From NCBI RefSeq assembly GCF_958295425.1, contig NC_081139.1, positions 18,764,388-18,828,387 on the forward strand: a stretch of DNA of 64,000 bases, in the 5' to 3' direction. Made by a program: the position numbers and the translations under genes. The stretch is from Solea solea. Its lineage: Eukaryota; Chordata; Actinopteri; Pleuronectiformes; Soleidae. The notes beneath the pieces were generated by a model. It was not told the DNA's origin. It searched no databases and saw only the letters and a list, made by a program, of their open reading frames with translations. The stretch's first letter is position 1, and every line of letters starts with the position of its first letter. Of the stretch, positions 47,775 through 61,262 are shown piece by piece.

Positions 47775-50700
47775 TTTGACACACCAAAGTTAACCAGGTT
47801 TGTGACCTTCTAAGGGCTAATTTGCAGTCTGGCACCACTGACCATGTCACATTCAAAGATGCTTCAAAACATGACTTCTGCCATGTAAATGGATGATATT
47901 GTGTTGAATCAGCAGTCGATCAGGTAAACCTAATACACTATATTAACACGTGTTAGTCTAGCATTTTATGCTATTTCTCAGCAGGAGTTATACATGTGTG
48001 GTTACTGGTGGAGCTCCTCAGACCGTTATTATCGTCTTCTTCATACAAAGTGCATGCGCAGTTGGCGCTTACGGTCCATCCATGTGGACTCGAACTGTAG
48101 ATGTGCTTGTTTTCATCCACATAGGGTTCAAGAGGACTTCCGCAGAAACGGTCGAATGATGAAGTTTACATTACGTAGACCCTATGCAGGCGTCAGCTGA
48201 CACGTGGATTGGTAGGCCATGCGGTGTAGTGAAGTGGTAGACCTGAGCTTATGTAACCCGAACAGTCTCTTCAGTGTAAAAGTGCAACAACAGGTTACCG
48301 CCGTCATCCAGGCTCCATTACCACACAAGAAGGATGCTTACTAATGTCCACATTGGTCGACTGTATGTGACCACACTGGTTACCTTATTATTTCCCCTGT
48401 TGTGGTGGTGGGACTATGTAATAAAACATCACCCAAGAGATGTATGATGATTTATTTTCAGGCACATAACAAGGTGGGAATGCAATTATGTCGCTGAGAC
48501 ATGAAAACGGATGCAATATGACACCTCATATTTTCAATTACACTGGAGGTAGCAGCCATTAAGCTGCCATTACTGCTGTTATATTCTCTGCTGTCTTTAT
48601 TGCATGACAAAACTCAGGAGACACTCTCCAAGCCCCAGTGGGAATCATAGATATATAGATGTAACTAAATAAGTTGCATTCAATTACAGCCCTTCGAGAC
48701 CCACAGCATTAGCAGTGGTTATTATCCCTGTCTGGAATACGGCCGACGGTACCGACAACAATCTGGCTATGGCGATAGTTCTTTAACATTCTGTTCAAGC
48801 AAAAATTCAAACCTGTTTCCTTCCCTGCCACTGTGATACTGTTAGCCTTGAACATAACATCACAGAGCCCTTTGTGACAGCAGCCTGCGAGTGGGCTGTC
48901 TTTTACAAACTAACTGAAACAAATGATGTGTTTGCACCACCTGACTAGACGGCGCAGATTCACGAGAACCAAAAGATGGATGGAGAGTTGTGTGCTGGGA
49001 TGCTTGCATGAGAGGAGAAGGGAATTGGATTGAACTGAAGTAAACACGATGGATGGACGCAGTCCAACCCACCCTGTCTCTAAGGCTGGTGACACTGCTG
49101 TCTGATACCTCAGAGAGGTATGTAGAGGTCGGTGAACGGAGGGCCACCATGTCACATTTAACAGACAGAGAGGAGAACGACTGGCACACTGAAAGTAGGA
49201 CAAGAACAGGCCGGCCTACTGTAAAAGCCCACGGGATGATCGTAGATAAATAAAGACCACTCAGAGTGACAGCAGTGCTGCATTTATGGAGCCACAACAA
49301 TAGCCTGTTCAGACAGCAGGAAAGCAGCATGTGTGGCTACACCCCTCTTTTATCCGTGCTATTTGTATTTGCTTTTAGCAATAGATGTCACTGGCTACAA
49401 CGCCGGTTTGAGCTTTGTATTTTTGTATTCTTTATAGTCGTGATTTATCCTTCATCTCCAGTGTTCGATCTAATCGGATCGATTTCTTCCACAAAGCCGA
49501 AATACTGTGTTATTGAAATATGACCTCATCTTCCACAGGGAGATTCTGAACCAAAAGAACTGATGACCAACACTTTCATTAAAATTTTAGTTGTTTTTTT
49601 TTCCAACTTAGTCACACCTTTGTTGCTCCTGGTCAAAAACGACCACCATAGGAAATGAATGACTAAAACTATACATCGTTAATCCAACAGATTCCCTTAA
49701 ACACCTGCACTCACTCAGATATCCACAACTCAAGCACAAAATGTCGAAATGATTTATGGCTTTTGTGAGCAGCTAAAATACATCAGTCACATTAGACAGC
49801 ACATGCTGACATAGAGGGGGGTTCAAGAAACACTGGAGAAAAGTTTGAGATGTCTGCCAGTCACACAATTAAAATGGCTCCACTGCAATTCAGCTTGTCA
49901 CAGTAAAGTTTGGAACAATAAACCCTGACCTGGCTTGTGTTTTCACTATGAGCTGTGTAGGATGGGAGGTTATATAGCTGCATAATCGATGTAACACAGT
50001 GTAGCTGGCCAATAAATTCAAGAAAGAACATGACATGGTACAAAAAAAGGCAGCATCCCACATTTCTTTTTCTTTCTTTTTGGAATTCTGTCTTTGCTGT
50101 AATGCACTCCGGCCACTGTGGTAGGTATCACAACAGAAGTTGTTAAAAAGTGGGTTAGAACACATGGATTATTACCATACCCTTTACAACTTTTGACAGT
50201 TGAACATACTGAACCAAACCAAACTGTTCCAGAAACGGGCTTCAGAGACCACTGTAGGAAGGTCACACTCTACATGGTCTACCTCTAAGTGAAAGCTGCA
50301 TATGTTAAGCAAGAACTTGACATGCAACACACTGACATGCAACTCATTTAAAATCTTCAAGGTTGTTACAATTAAAAGTCTCCCAAGACAAAAGGTGTCA
50401 GAAATAGATTTTTATGCTAGTTTGACCTGGAAAAAAAAGTATAGCTGCAAGACATTCACTGCATTAAAACCCCATTTTCTCTTCAACCACCATAATTTCA
50501 TAAACTATGCAATCCAATTATATTTATCCTTCATTTTTCACAGAGATAACGATAAAGAATAAGCAGCTTGAGTAAACCACTGCATGTGAGGAGATAGGGA
50601 CAGAGAGGAATAGACAGAAATGTAGGTTAAGTACAGAACACTTTCAATATGCTCCCCAGAATAATAGTCTCTAAACGCTTCACGACATCATGCAGTCTGC

Positions 50701-53500
50701 TTTGTCTTCTCCTTCCAACAAAAATGAGCTTGAAGCAAACATCTGGACTGTCTTCCAACATTGGCCCAAACATCTGCTACAGCTGCAGCAACAAGATTGT
50801 ACGGGGCACACACCTGTGCAGATGTCTCCACGCAAGAAAACTGATATAATTATTTCATTTGTGTCAGCTGTTTGGCTGCGAGGGACAAGCAGATGATCAG
50901 TAGCTACAATTACTGAGGAGAACTGGAGGTCTTTGTTACCATCTGCATTGAAATTCAGTCATAGAATATATTCTCATGCTGGCAAGCAAACAGATGTCTT
51001 AAGGTTTATTAAGATGTTTGAATATCAACATTGATTGAAATGATGGAAAACAACCTACATTTCCACATATTGTGGATTCGGTGTGGTGTACTGTGTTGCT
51101 TTGACTGCCCATGGCTGTTCAGTAATAACGGATAATAGAGTCATGATGGGGGAAACAAAACAAAAAAGCACAATTAAGCCATGATCTGTGCAGCAACATG
51201 CAGGTGTTCACTTGTTCCGTGCACTCTGCGTAATGATGGTGTAACTATGACCATGATACTTTGCCTTTCAAATGATTCAATCTGGCATTTGTAAGGCATA
51301 TAATGTCACACCTGGGCCCTATTTGTGCCTTCCATCACTATTATGTTGGGAGCAGCTTTCAGTGTCTGATTCATTTTTGTGATGCTGAGGCACAAAGGAA
51401 TGTTTCACTTAAAATGGTGGCACAGCATGTGAAATAATGATAACTGCACTGATGACTTTTGAAGCTCACAATGTCACAGGGACCTGTATGGTTGGTGTGT
51501 ATACACACTTTACTTGAGGGGACATCACTTATGTGAGACAGGTTCGGTCACACGCGTGTTGTTTCATAGATTGTATATAAAACAATCATCAACAATCATG
51601 GCAGTCTTCCATGAAAAAGTGAAGCTTAGGAAGTAGGATGAAAATAGAAGTCAGCCACCAGGGGCGACTTCACTGGTTGCAAAAAGTACTCAGTTTGATG
51701 CCAGTAAACATTTTCTGAGGGGGTTTAGCAGTGAACGGTTACGGTTGTCTTCAAATAACATGATGTCATTTTTGTAAATGATGCCCCCATTTAGAAGACA
51801 ATAGTCTATGTCCATTTTCATCTAAGGTTATTCCACTTTGGTGTTTCTCAGCTGGTTTGGTTCATGTTCACAAAAGTTAAAAGTAAAGTGAAAGTAACGT
51901 TTATGTTCTTTCAGCTTTTAACTGAAGATGTATGTGTATATGTTTTCAATAACATGCATAAAATGAAGATGAGGTGAATTGATCAATTATATCTCCCACA
52001 AAGTCCTGTTTTACCTATTTAACATAATACTATATGTTACAGAAATGACACCTACACATTCAAATCAATAATATGGTAGCTCTAATCATGAGTGATTTCC
52101 TGGACCAATCCTGGAAAGCTCCTGATCTTTTTTGAAGTGAGTCATGTAGTTCACACGCTGCCAAGCATCACTTTACTCCATAGTACCAGACTCACTATCC
52201 AGTTATTGTAATAAAGAGAGTACATTTGGATCCTTACATTGAAATATTGCTTTCCCACTGCCATATTTCTCAGCTAATGAAAAAACTTTTGATACCTCTA
52301 AAAATATTTCTCTGCTTCCGTCTCTTCTTTCAGTCTTCTTCAAGACAGTGTTCCTCTTTATTCTTTTCTGGCAGCTATTTCCCACCATGCCACCCACAGA
52401 AGTGCCAACACGCGTGGGTTCTCAGATGATACATGTCAACCAAATTCATTAATCAACAAACTGTCCAACTTTAATGCAGGACAGTTTATGCTAATGTGTG
52501 GATATATTAGTCAAATCTGAAATCTGGCCAACAGGTGACAGATGATAAATGCTGGTCCTATAGAGATTCAGGAAATGAAACCTGGGCAGGACTGATTATC
52601 TTTGCTGAGAATTTGGAGCACCTGATGCATAAGTCTCTGTACAAGAAGGCTTGCTTTGGTGAGTACTCAGGATAAACCAGTAGTACACACACACACACAC
52701 ACTACCTCTGGATTCCTAACTGTTATTTACATACAACGTAAGAGGGTTTTGTTCCTCTTGACATGACTGCTGTGCTATGATTGATGAGTCTATAGTTGAG
52801 TAAATAAGAAGCGTTCCACAGCCTGCAACACATGCTTTGTTTAGTATTGATTTCTAAATGTCAGAATATGAACTCCACCATCCCACATCACCAAAATATT
52901 TTATTATAGAACCTGGGCAGAAAATAAATTAAGACTTGACAAAAGACCTTCCTCAACATGTTGTTCCCATCTTCTTTGCCTTTATAAATCTGTCACGTAG
53001 GATCCAAAAATAGAAAGATTTGTTCCGTAGGTGTGTGTGTGTGAGGGTGCTGTTTCTCACTGCTTTAAAGCTCAATGACCAATAGCACTGTCACATATGA
53101 TATTTTTAAATGAACGTTTATTTTGTCTGAGTTTACTGTTTGTCCCTGAAATATCAATGGTCTAAGGTGAATCACAAGGTGTCCCAGTTCTCTATTTTCA
53201 CATCTGTGACTCAGTCCCAGGTGACTCTTCAAATCTGCAAAGATGTGCTGCTGTGGCACTGTAGCTGCATTATGTTGTTTCTAGTCATCAGGACTGACAC
53301 ACTTTCTTTTGCAGGAAGCAGAAGAAAGTGTGCTTGTCCTGGAGAAGGAAGAGAAAGGAAGTCCCAGAATGAAGGAAGGACCAATACGATACCTTGGGTG
53401 TCTTTAATAATTCACTGATGTCAACTGGAGGACAGAACAATACCAATGATGTTCTTTATGCAATAAGCCGTATTAAACATATTCTCATGAAAGAGTTCTC
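47775..53500. other. non-coding stretch
   Basis: Contains the dispersed repeat at 51600-51840 and a short CA run at 52686-52703. No gene was seen on either strand; the open frames are short and unsupported. Confidence 0.6.
51600..51840. repeat. dispersed repeat (GAAGTAGGATG family)
   Basis: GGAAGTAGGATGAAAATAGA, CAGCCACCAGGGGCGACTTC and TGGTTGCAAAAAGT. It has the same order as at 21005-21330. Confidence 0.55.
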
Positions 53501-53514
53501 GCTTGTTGCAATCT

Positions 53515-53566
53515 AGAAGTTCACCATTAGATGTCACTACTGCGTGTACACTGGACCTATATAAGC
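53515..53566. repeat. 3' end of the ACACTGGACC dispersed repeat
   Basis: GTTCACCATTAGATGTCACT and TGTACACTGGACC match the end of the copies at 24259-24545 and 16180-16500. Confidence 0.5.
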
Positions 53567-56500
53567 ATGTGCCACACTGAGAGGAAGAATTAACTCAGTC
53601 TGTTTGAAGCCTTATATTTTTGGCAAAGCAGACGACGAAGACTAACAAGACCTTTAAGGATTCATAATATTGAAGAAAAAAAAAAAGATCTACCTATGGA
53701 TTTAAAAATATTAGACTTTCTACTTTCTTTTCCTGAATTTCCATTTTTGTATATACTTGCAGAAAAAAAGGCAAAAAAAAAAGACTGCTCATGCTTGAGG
53801 CTTATCTTGAGAGTTTCCACTTCACATCCCGAGTCAAACTGTGTGAATATGACAAACAACCATGCCGGCCTGTCACAGACTGATCCAGCAAACTGCTGTT
53901 GTCACCTGCACGCTGTCATTCATGGGCAGGAATGACAAGACAGTGATTCGGAATCCTAGTTTTTTCCTGAAGCGATTCAGGGAGCCAGAAAGTCATATCT
54001 TAGAAGTGAATGGGTGATTCACTGACAGATGTGTCACTGAATGTGTTCCCAGGGTGAAAATACACATAAATTATCTGATTCATAGTGATGACAAGATGAA
54101 GATGAGTTTGCACATTTCTCTGACCTCAGTAACTGATTAATAACCTCCAGGATTTACCTCCAGGGAGTTTGGCTAAGACTGCACAATCACAGGTGAGGAG
54201 ATGCAATTAGCGAGGATGGAAGAGGCATCCAGCGTGGCAGAGGTGACACAGCATGATCACTGCTCTAGTTTTTGCCACCACAACTTTTATGGGGAGTAAA
54301 AAAACTGGAATGTAGGCCATGATCAGCAAAGCCATGCTAAAAAGTGAGCTGTGCCTGCCCACTATAGCCCTTGCTATGGTCAAGGCTTTGTGTCAGAATG
54401 AAGCATCTTGAAAGAAATGCCTAAATGAAAACAGGCAGCCCATCCAGGCTTGCTCTCTTTCTTACTTCTTACTACTTACACCATGACTGAAAACATCACA
54501 TTTTAAATGCGAAGTACAATTGAATATGTCAGCCAGAACTCCAGAGACTCAATGAAGAGTGGTTCACATGCAGTGCCCAAAAAATGCTTGTAGGAAGCCA
54601 GAGGTGTTTTTTACTAAGGTTGTGTTTCTGTCGCATCTGTTGTCACTGAATTAATTAAAACATTGAACTAAAAATAGAATTAAAACAAAGACAAAATATT
54701 CCCAGTGCTGCTTTTTCCTCATGCCAGGTTTGCTGCTTGATATGTGTGTAGAGAAAAAAGGAAAACACGTAATCCTCTACTTCACTAACTGATTCAGGAG
54801 CTTTGTCTGGATGATGGAGTTAAAAGCTTATTTCAGAGTCAACAAAGATCAGTTTGACCTACTTCTTTGGCCTTAGTATCAAAAAGTGCTCACTGCATTC
54901 CAAAAACTTCATCTCATCTTGCATCGTGGACAGACCCAGAGAAACAGGCCAGTTGCAGAGGATGCACGTCGCAATTGTGTTGCTCTCCATTGAGAAATGA
55001 TCCGTGCATGCAGAAAATACTGCATGCAAATGTCCCCTTTCCTCCTCAATGTAAAGTGACGTAGGAGATTCTGTTAAAGAAACATTCCTGTGTCCCCGCC
55101 AGAGGTTTTAGAGGTGATCAGGATTTGGCAGAGCCACACAAATACAGCTTAGTCATCTGCATAATGTGTGTTTGTTGGTGCGTGCATGAGTTTTCTGTAC
55201 CCTTTGCATTATATGTCTCTCTTCTTTCTTGTTGCTAAGGTATGTTCCAAAATGTAATGTATGTTTGTCACTTCAGCTTACTGAGATTTCTGGGTCTTTC
55301 TCTGTTCCTAGTTCCCCCCCCCCTTCCCCATGTCTCTTCCTGTGCGGCTGCTGAAAGCTCTTTAAAGATGCCCAGCGGCTTAACCACTTTGACATTATTA
55401 CATGGACCTGTCTCACTCAAACCAATCCCAAGCCAATTGAGAAGCTTACCATTCATCTTTGCCCAGCAGCTTTAGTGGGAAGAGGGAAGCTCCTCCCCCA
55501 TAGACATAACCAAATGCTGACTGCAGATGTCAACACAACTGATTCATGCAAGCGTTTCCTGCTGTGCCTTTTGTTGGATGGGCATGCATAAAAATATTAC
55601 ATCTAACTTTTTACTTAAAGGTTCAGTGTGTAAGAAGAAGTGAAACCGCAGAGTGCAACAAATGATGGACACCTCTGCTCAGCCCTCTCTTTACCAAGCA
55701 CATTAGGAACCTATGGTAGCCTAACATAGTGAAACTTTTTAGGCTGCAGAAGTTTTTTCAGGTAAAAAAGAAAAGATGAAATGTTTATTTCAATATTATA
55801 CACTCATATGAACATACTTAAGGGTAGTAAAGTACATTTCTGCCAGTAAACCCTGCCAAATATTAAGGACTGGACTTTATTAACGACACAAGCATCTGTC
55901 CAATATACTGTACCTGTGTTAGATCTTTTAAAAACTACGCTTTTTACAACACATTATGTGCTGATGTATTTACACTTAGACTATTAAAATGCTGTTGCTG
56001 CTTTTATTTACTTTTTTACAGTCTGTGCTTAATGAAGTCATGATGAGATTTTGGATCATATCGGATTTCACATTTTTTCCAGTATTTGATTCAGAGGTTT
56101 TGACCCTTATTAGATCGACACCACACAATTTATTTTCACGGCGGAAGAGATAAAGCTAAGGCATGCAGGTCGTCTTATTATATATAATCCCGAAGTTTAA
56201 TATTCCATACGTGCTGTGTATGTTATATGCTGTGTAATGAGAATCCCAATCGGCTTATGTCAAAGTGGAAATATCAAATATATGCACATGTTCCTGATGC
56301 TTAGTGAGAATTCCTTTTAGTCTGTGTGTGCACTGGTACTGTAGCGACTGTAATTGCTTTGATTAGGGGTAACACACAGCTCATTAAACCTCACAGTTAC
56401 TTATTCTAAGCGTTTTTTGATAAAAATACATTTTTCCCTCAACTCCCTTCAATCATGGCTAACCCCTACCTGCAGACAATCAGCGTTTGACTGGGAAAGA

Positions 56501-59500
56501 AAACAGGAGACAGTCAATCATCATAGACACAGGAATGAATCACAAAATCTGCAGCTACAGGCTACCTGCATGATTCCAAGGGCAGCAGCTTTCGTTTTTT
56601 TTAATATTGAAAAATATTCTCAACCAGTGGTGACAAACTGTCGTCGGACAAGTTAAAGGAAAAAAAAGGAGAAAATAAATGCAGATGTCTCCGCACGGGA
56701 TTCAAAAGGATCAATGAATATTTCATGAGCCTGTGGCCTTAGCTTTTGTCAGATAATCACCATCTTTCTACATATTAATCAGAAATAAGCTCTCTTCGTT
56801 TTACAACAAAGATACAAACAGTACCCTCAACTAACGTACTGTATAGTGGTTCATCCCTGCCCTGCTGCATCAGTCCTAAATATACATTACCCTCTTCCTT
56901 ACTGCAGCGCTTCTATTCCTCTTGCATAGTTTGGTATTAAGTGAATCAGCTCGACTATCACTCAAAGAGTCTGCAGCAGCCACGCAAAACTTTTGGGAGA
57001 GTAAACTTCAGAGGAGAAGTCCCGGATGTGTCCATAATCATCACAGCGCGCTGGGTTCACTTGACCTGTCAACTCAATTTTACTTTAGTGTTTATTCAGA
57101 GGCCTCATGCAGTGGAAGAACAGAGGAAATGAAAGCAAGCAAAAGAGAAGTACAGAATGGGAAAAAGACAGTGTAACAGTGTAAGATACACAAATGAAAC
57201 AAAAAGAGAACAATTCTCTTTTTTTCCAACTCAGTGTATTGTGTTTTCAGGGATAAACATTAGTTTTTTAAAAATAGGGGGAAAAAATAGAATATGGAAT
57301 AACAAATAAACGGACTGGTCTGTATAAATCAAGAATGTCAGAATGAGAAAAGCAGCCTGTGAAGCTCCTGTTCCACCTTGACATGATGACTTTTCATTTC
57401 TTTTTGCAAAACCAGAGCCTGACTCATATTTCCAGACTGCTGGTCGTTCTCTCACATTTAATACGACTGTAGAATCTGATAGCACCACTTCCTGCGCAAA
57501 AGTACACAGTGTGTGTCTCTCAGGATGGGGATGACTCTCGGATGCAGGCAACTGACTCATCCTGGCACCTCCACTGATAAGGTCTGTGTTTATCATGTTG
57601 CTAAATGAAAGCCAAAGATAAAGAAAGATTCAAAGCAGTGCCTGAGTGAGCAATTGTCCTATCTTAATGAGACTTGAAATAAGACTGGTCTTGTTGCAGT
57701 AGTCTGTACAATAGCCAGAGATGTTAAAATGATATAAGACAATGTGGATCTCAGTCGAAACAAACCCATGACTCACATTTTTTTAGACAGGTCTTCCTGC
57801 AGCGGGAGACGATTACATAATAAAATCTTTTTTGTACTTGTAACTGGGGCTTGAAGTAAAGCATTGCTTTGCCACCAGCGTCTCATACTTGCTTATTCAG
57901 CTCCCGTCAAAAGCGGGTCAAACTAGGACGACAGTCACATTCATTAACAATGGCGCTTGTTATTTTTATTTCAAGAATGTCACCGTGAAGCTCCTTCACC
58001 TCCTTTACAGACCATGAACTCAGCTCATGCCCACTTTGTGACCAAACATGTCAAACTGTCAGTTCTGTCACGGCAACTACAGATAAGCGGATTGGATTTT
58101 TTTTTCTTTTTGTCAAATAAATTGTCCTTGATTTCAGAGAGAGAGCGAGAGACTAAAAATAAGTCATTTTATTTCCAGCCTGAAGACAGAAGGACAGATA
58201 TCCATTTTATCAAACTATTACATTTGTTGGATGAAAAAAACATTTCTTTTTAATACCTAAAGATCCACGATGCAACAATTTGCCTCGCATGACAACAGGA
58301 AACAAATATTCACTTAATATATAGCTGAGCACTAATGTCTTGGCTAGAGATTGACATTACATGGTAAACGTTTAACCCTTTACATAAACAACAGTCATTT
58401 GTGCACATTTCATAGCAAAGCAGACAGTGAAAATAATCTTTCACCACAGTTTCTGCATCTGTCACGCATGTCACAAATGCAACATTTCCTGCACCCATTT
58501 CAAAATAAAAGCACACTATTATTACAGTGAATTAATTTTTTTTTTCAACAGCACTCTATTGTGAAATATTTGCAGGACTGACAGATGCGTGACCTCATAC
58601 TGAATATTTCTGGGGTTTAGTCAAGTACAGAGGAGTATTTGTAAAGGTACATTTTATGATCATTTTCAAAGTCAAACCCTATATGTAAAACAGAGTATCA
58701 GCTCTAATGGCACATTTTAAAGATAAAAAAAAAAACACTCAAATGTATTGTTTCGTGTTGAAACAACACATGCTGACTGCATTAATTGAGAACAGTATAG
58801 CATTGTGTTTGCATTGTTTTTCCTTATGCATCCTAGATTATTTGTAATGCACTGACATCATCAACATCAGCATCAGCATCAGTAATTAAAATGAAAACCC
58901 CTGCTCAATAATATTCTCAGTCACAGTACAGTTGGCAGTTTACCAGCTACAGTAAACACAACGTAATGAATAAAAAAAAGAAAGGGCAGTGATTTATGAG
59001 ACACCATCCTGTGGTCAGAGTCGATCTGAATGCAAGTATGCATGTGTTTGTGTGCATGCTCCTTTCCTTAGGGTTGGACACGTGCCTAAGGCCTATATGG
59101 TGCACTCAGTGTAAGATATGCACGGCACGGGCTATAATTGACGTGTGCATGTATGTTAACTTGCAGTATGTGTTTGAAAATGGGCTACATGGCTTATGAA
59201 ATGATTGTTTTCCAAAATGTTGCTGTATTTGTGTTATTTACTTTCCTGTCTACTCAAGGAAACGAGACAGATGTGAGTCTTCACTTCCACTGCATGCTCC
59301 CGGCTTCTCTCTGGCCAGGCTTTTTTTCTTGCCTGGCCAGATGGGATGCTCAACTTACACACAATTCACAAACACACAGAGGCCGACAGGCACACACGCA
59401 TCCCATCGCCAGATGTGCTCCTCCAATCCTTTGCAACATAGACCTCAGGAGGTCACGTTCAACTGTGGCTCAGAGCGAGAGGAGAAAAACTGACAAAAAT

Positions 59501-59726
59501 CACAATCCTGCTGCTCCACCATTCACAACATCATTTGTATCATTGAGCCAAATGTTGAGCAAACAGCACATGGTCCAAAACTCAAAAACATTTATTGGAT
59601 ATAATGAATTACCCGTGTAAATTCGAGCATAAACTCAGTCTCGTAAAAAACATACTGTTCTTGATTTTCCCAGATTTTGTCTTTTACAAATGGCAGGTAA
59701 ACATTCTGATAACATGTCTAAAGGTA
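53567..59726. other. non-coding stretch
   Basis: No gene was recognised. It has a fragment of the GGTTCAGTGTGTAAGA repeat at 55618-55690 and a poly(C)-rich run at 55315-55323. A 121-codon open frame on the minus strand at 57231-57596 has a true ATG but no family resemblance. Confidence 0.6.
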
Positions 59727-60179
59727 CTTTTCCTCTATTAAGTTTGAGCACTACTCAAACTAGAAACACAAACTAGTGACGAGCAAAGTAGTTATTTTTG
59801 GTGTACTGAATCATTAGAATTATTTCATTCAAAAGATTAGTTCAGTACTTCCTGCATGACGGGAGCACAGAGTGACTGACCTGAAATCAGGCTAAACGGG
59901 TTGTGATTTGGCTCACAATCGCCAGCTTTCAGCAGTGCTGTCACTAAAAACACCAGATTCCTCTGTTAAATATTGAGATTTTAGAAATTTCCTTGCTAAA
60001 TGTTGGAGATTAACGCATGTGTTCAGGATTTTATAGTCTGACCAATCAGTGGCCGGCAGTCTGTCGACGTCACATTTTAGTATCAACTCAGCTCGCTTGG
60101 AACCTCACCAGAGCAGGTACTAAAAAGATCACCAGGTACCAGCCGAGATGAGTCATGATGGAGCTGTATCATGGAAAAG
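59727..60179. mobile_element. MITE, copy 2 of the CTTTTCC family
   Basis: Ends CTTTTCCTCTATTA (59727) and CTGTATCATGGAAAAG (60164-60179) are mutated versions of the 16-bp TIR at 26319/26889, and the internal blocks align in the same orientation. It is more diverged and about 120 bp shorter than copy 1. Confidence 0.8.
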
Positions 60180-60479
60180 TTTCAGAAAGACACTGCAGCC
60201 CACTGAAGGGGATGGAATATGACGCTACAACAGCCATTACTGACAGATTGGAGAAAAGGGTTACACAGGGGTGGACAACAGAGGGGAAAAAAAGACAGAG
60301 ATCAGGCTGTTGATACCAGCAACATAGGGATAGAAGGCAAAAAGGTAGGGGGATTGGGACTGCAACAATGGACAGTGATCCAGTGACCTTAGTTTGGTTC
60401 TGCTGGCAACATGATTAGATGTGTGTGTAGGTTTAACAGACAGAGAGCTTTAATAAAGCTTTGCAAATGGATTGCCATG

Positions 60480-60602
60480 CTGACATCCTGTAGTGACGTG
60501 TCGATGATGCCAAAGCTGGAGCTGCCGGCAGCCGACATGGCCTTAATCTCCCACATCACCCGGGGTCTATTAACCAATTTTAGCATGTTAGCCTCTCCCA
60601 AT
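60480..60602 (-). other. weak candidate exon or conserved element
   Basis: On the minus strand GCTTCTGTTTTCAG| is a good acceptor at 60603-60604. It is followed by an open, GC-richer segment (GEANMLKLVNRPRVMWEI, then KAMSAAGSSSFGIIDTS). The opposite strand is also open here. No clear donor or family match was found. Confidence 0.18.
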
Positions 60603-61007
60603 CTGAAAACAGAAGCACACTGATAAGTTCTTGCCAAAATGTGCCTGATGATTATGGATGACTTCTGTGTTCCCTGTGTGTATTCAGTGTTAACTCAGTC
60701 CAATCTGTTGCAAATGAATGCATTAGCATAGAAAGTTTTTCGGTTCACACGCACAACAAAAAAAGGATTGTTGAAGTGACATGATGGTTAGCAATGCAAA
60801 GCATCTCAGGATGGGTTTGCTTTGTGCAGTTTGTCACATGACTGTTTATCCCCAAATGGAGCATCAGAGAGGAAAATAATGCCATAGTGCATTGTCTTAT
60901 TTACGTGGATCAGCACAGAAGGCTACATGGTATAAACACATTGTTGCGTTAGCGATGTACTTAAAGCCTAAATGTTGTCTTTCACATGGCTGCATGAACT
61001 TTCACTT

Positions 61008-61207
61008 AGTCATTTTCTACTGCTTTATCATCCCCTTGAGGGTCACTGATGCCAATCCCAGCTGACATAGTGCGAAAGGCGGGGTCACATCCTGGACAGG
61101 TCACCAGTCCATCACAGGGACACAGAGACAAACAAACCACTCTCACACTCACACAATTTAGAGTGTCGTATTTGCCTAATCCCCAAATCTGCATGTTTTT
61201 GGACTGT

Positions 61208-61243
<36 letters not shown>

Positions 61244-61262
61244 GAGAACATGCAAACTCCAT
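61008..61262 (-). mobile_element. tRNA-derived SINE, minus orientation, invaded by a CA run
   Basis: CCTGGACAGGTCACCAGTCC, CACAATTTAGAGTGTCGTAT, TTTTTGGACTGTGGG and GGGAGAACATGCAAACTCC follow the family order. The internal segment between the last two is replaced by a CA microsatellite. Confidence 0.8.
61210..61241. repeat. (CA)n microsatellite inside the SINE
   Basis: About 16 CA units at the position where the 31.8-kb copy has a short CGCACACACG stretch. Confidence 0.95.

Noticed and set aside
49053..49253. 66-codon plus-strand open frame in a slightly GC-richer stretch
   Set aside because: Overlapping frames on the other strand are equally open and no motif is recognisable.
57231..57596. 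121-codon minus-strand open frame with an ATG
   Set aside because: No recognisable motif, no splice signals or neighbouring exons; length is within chance for 64 kb.
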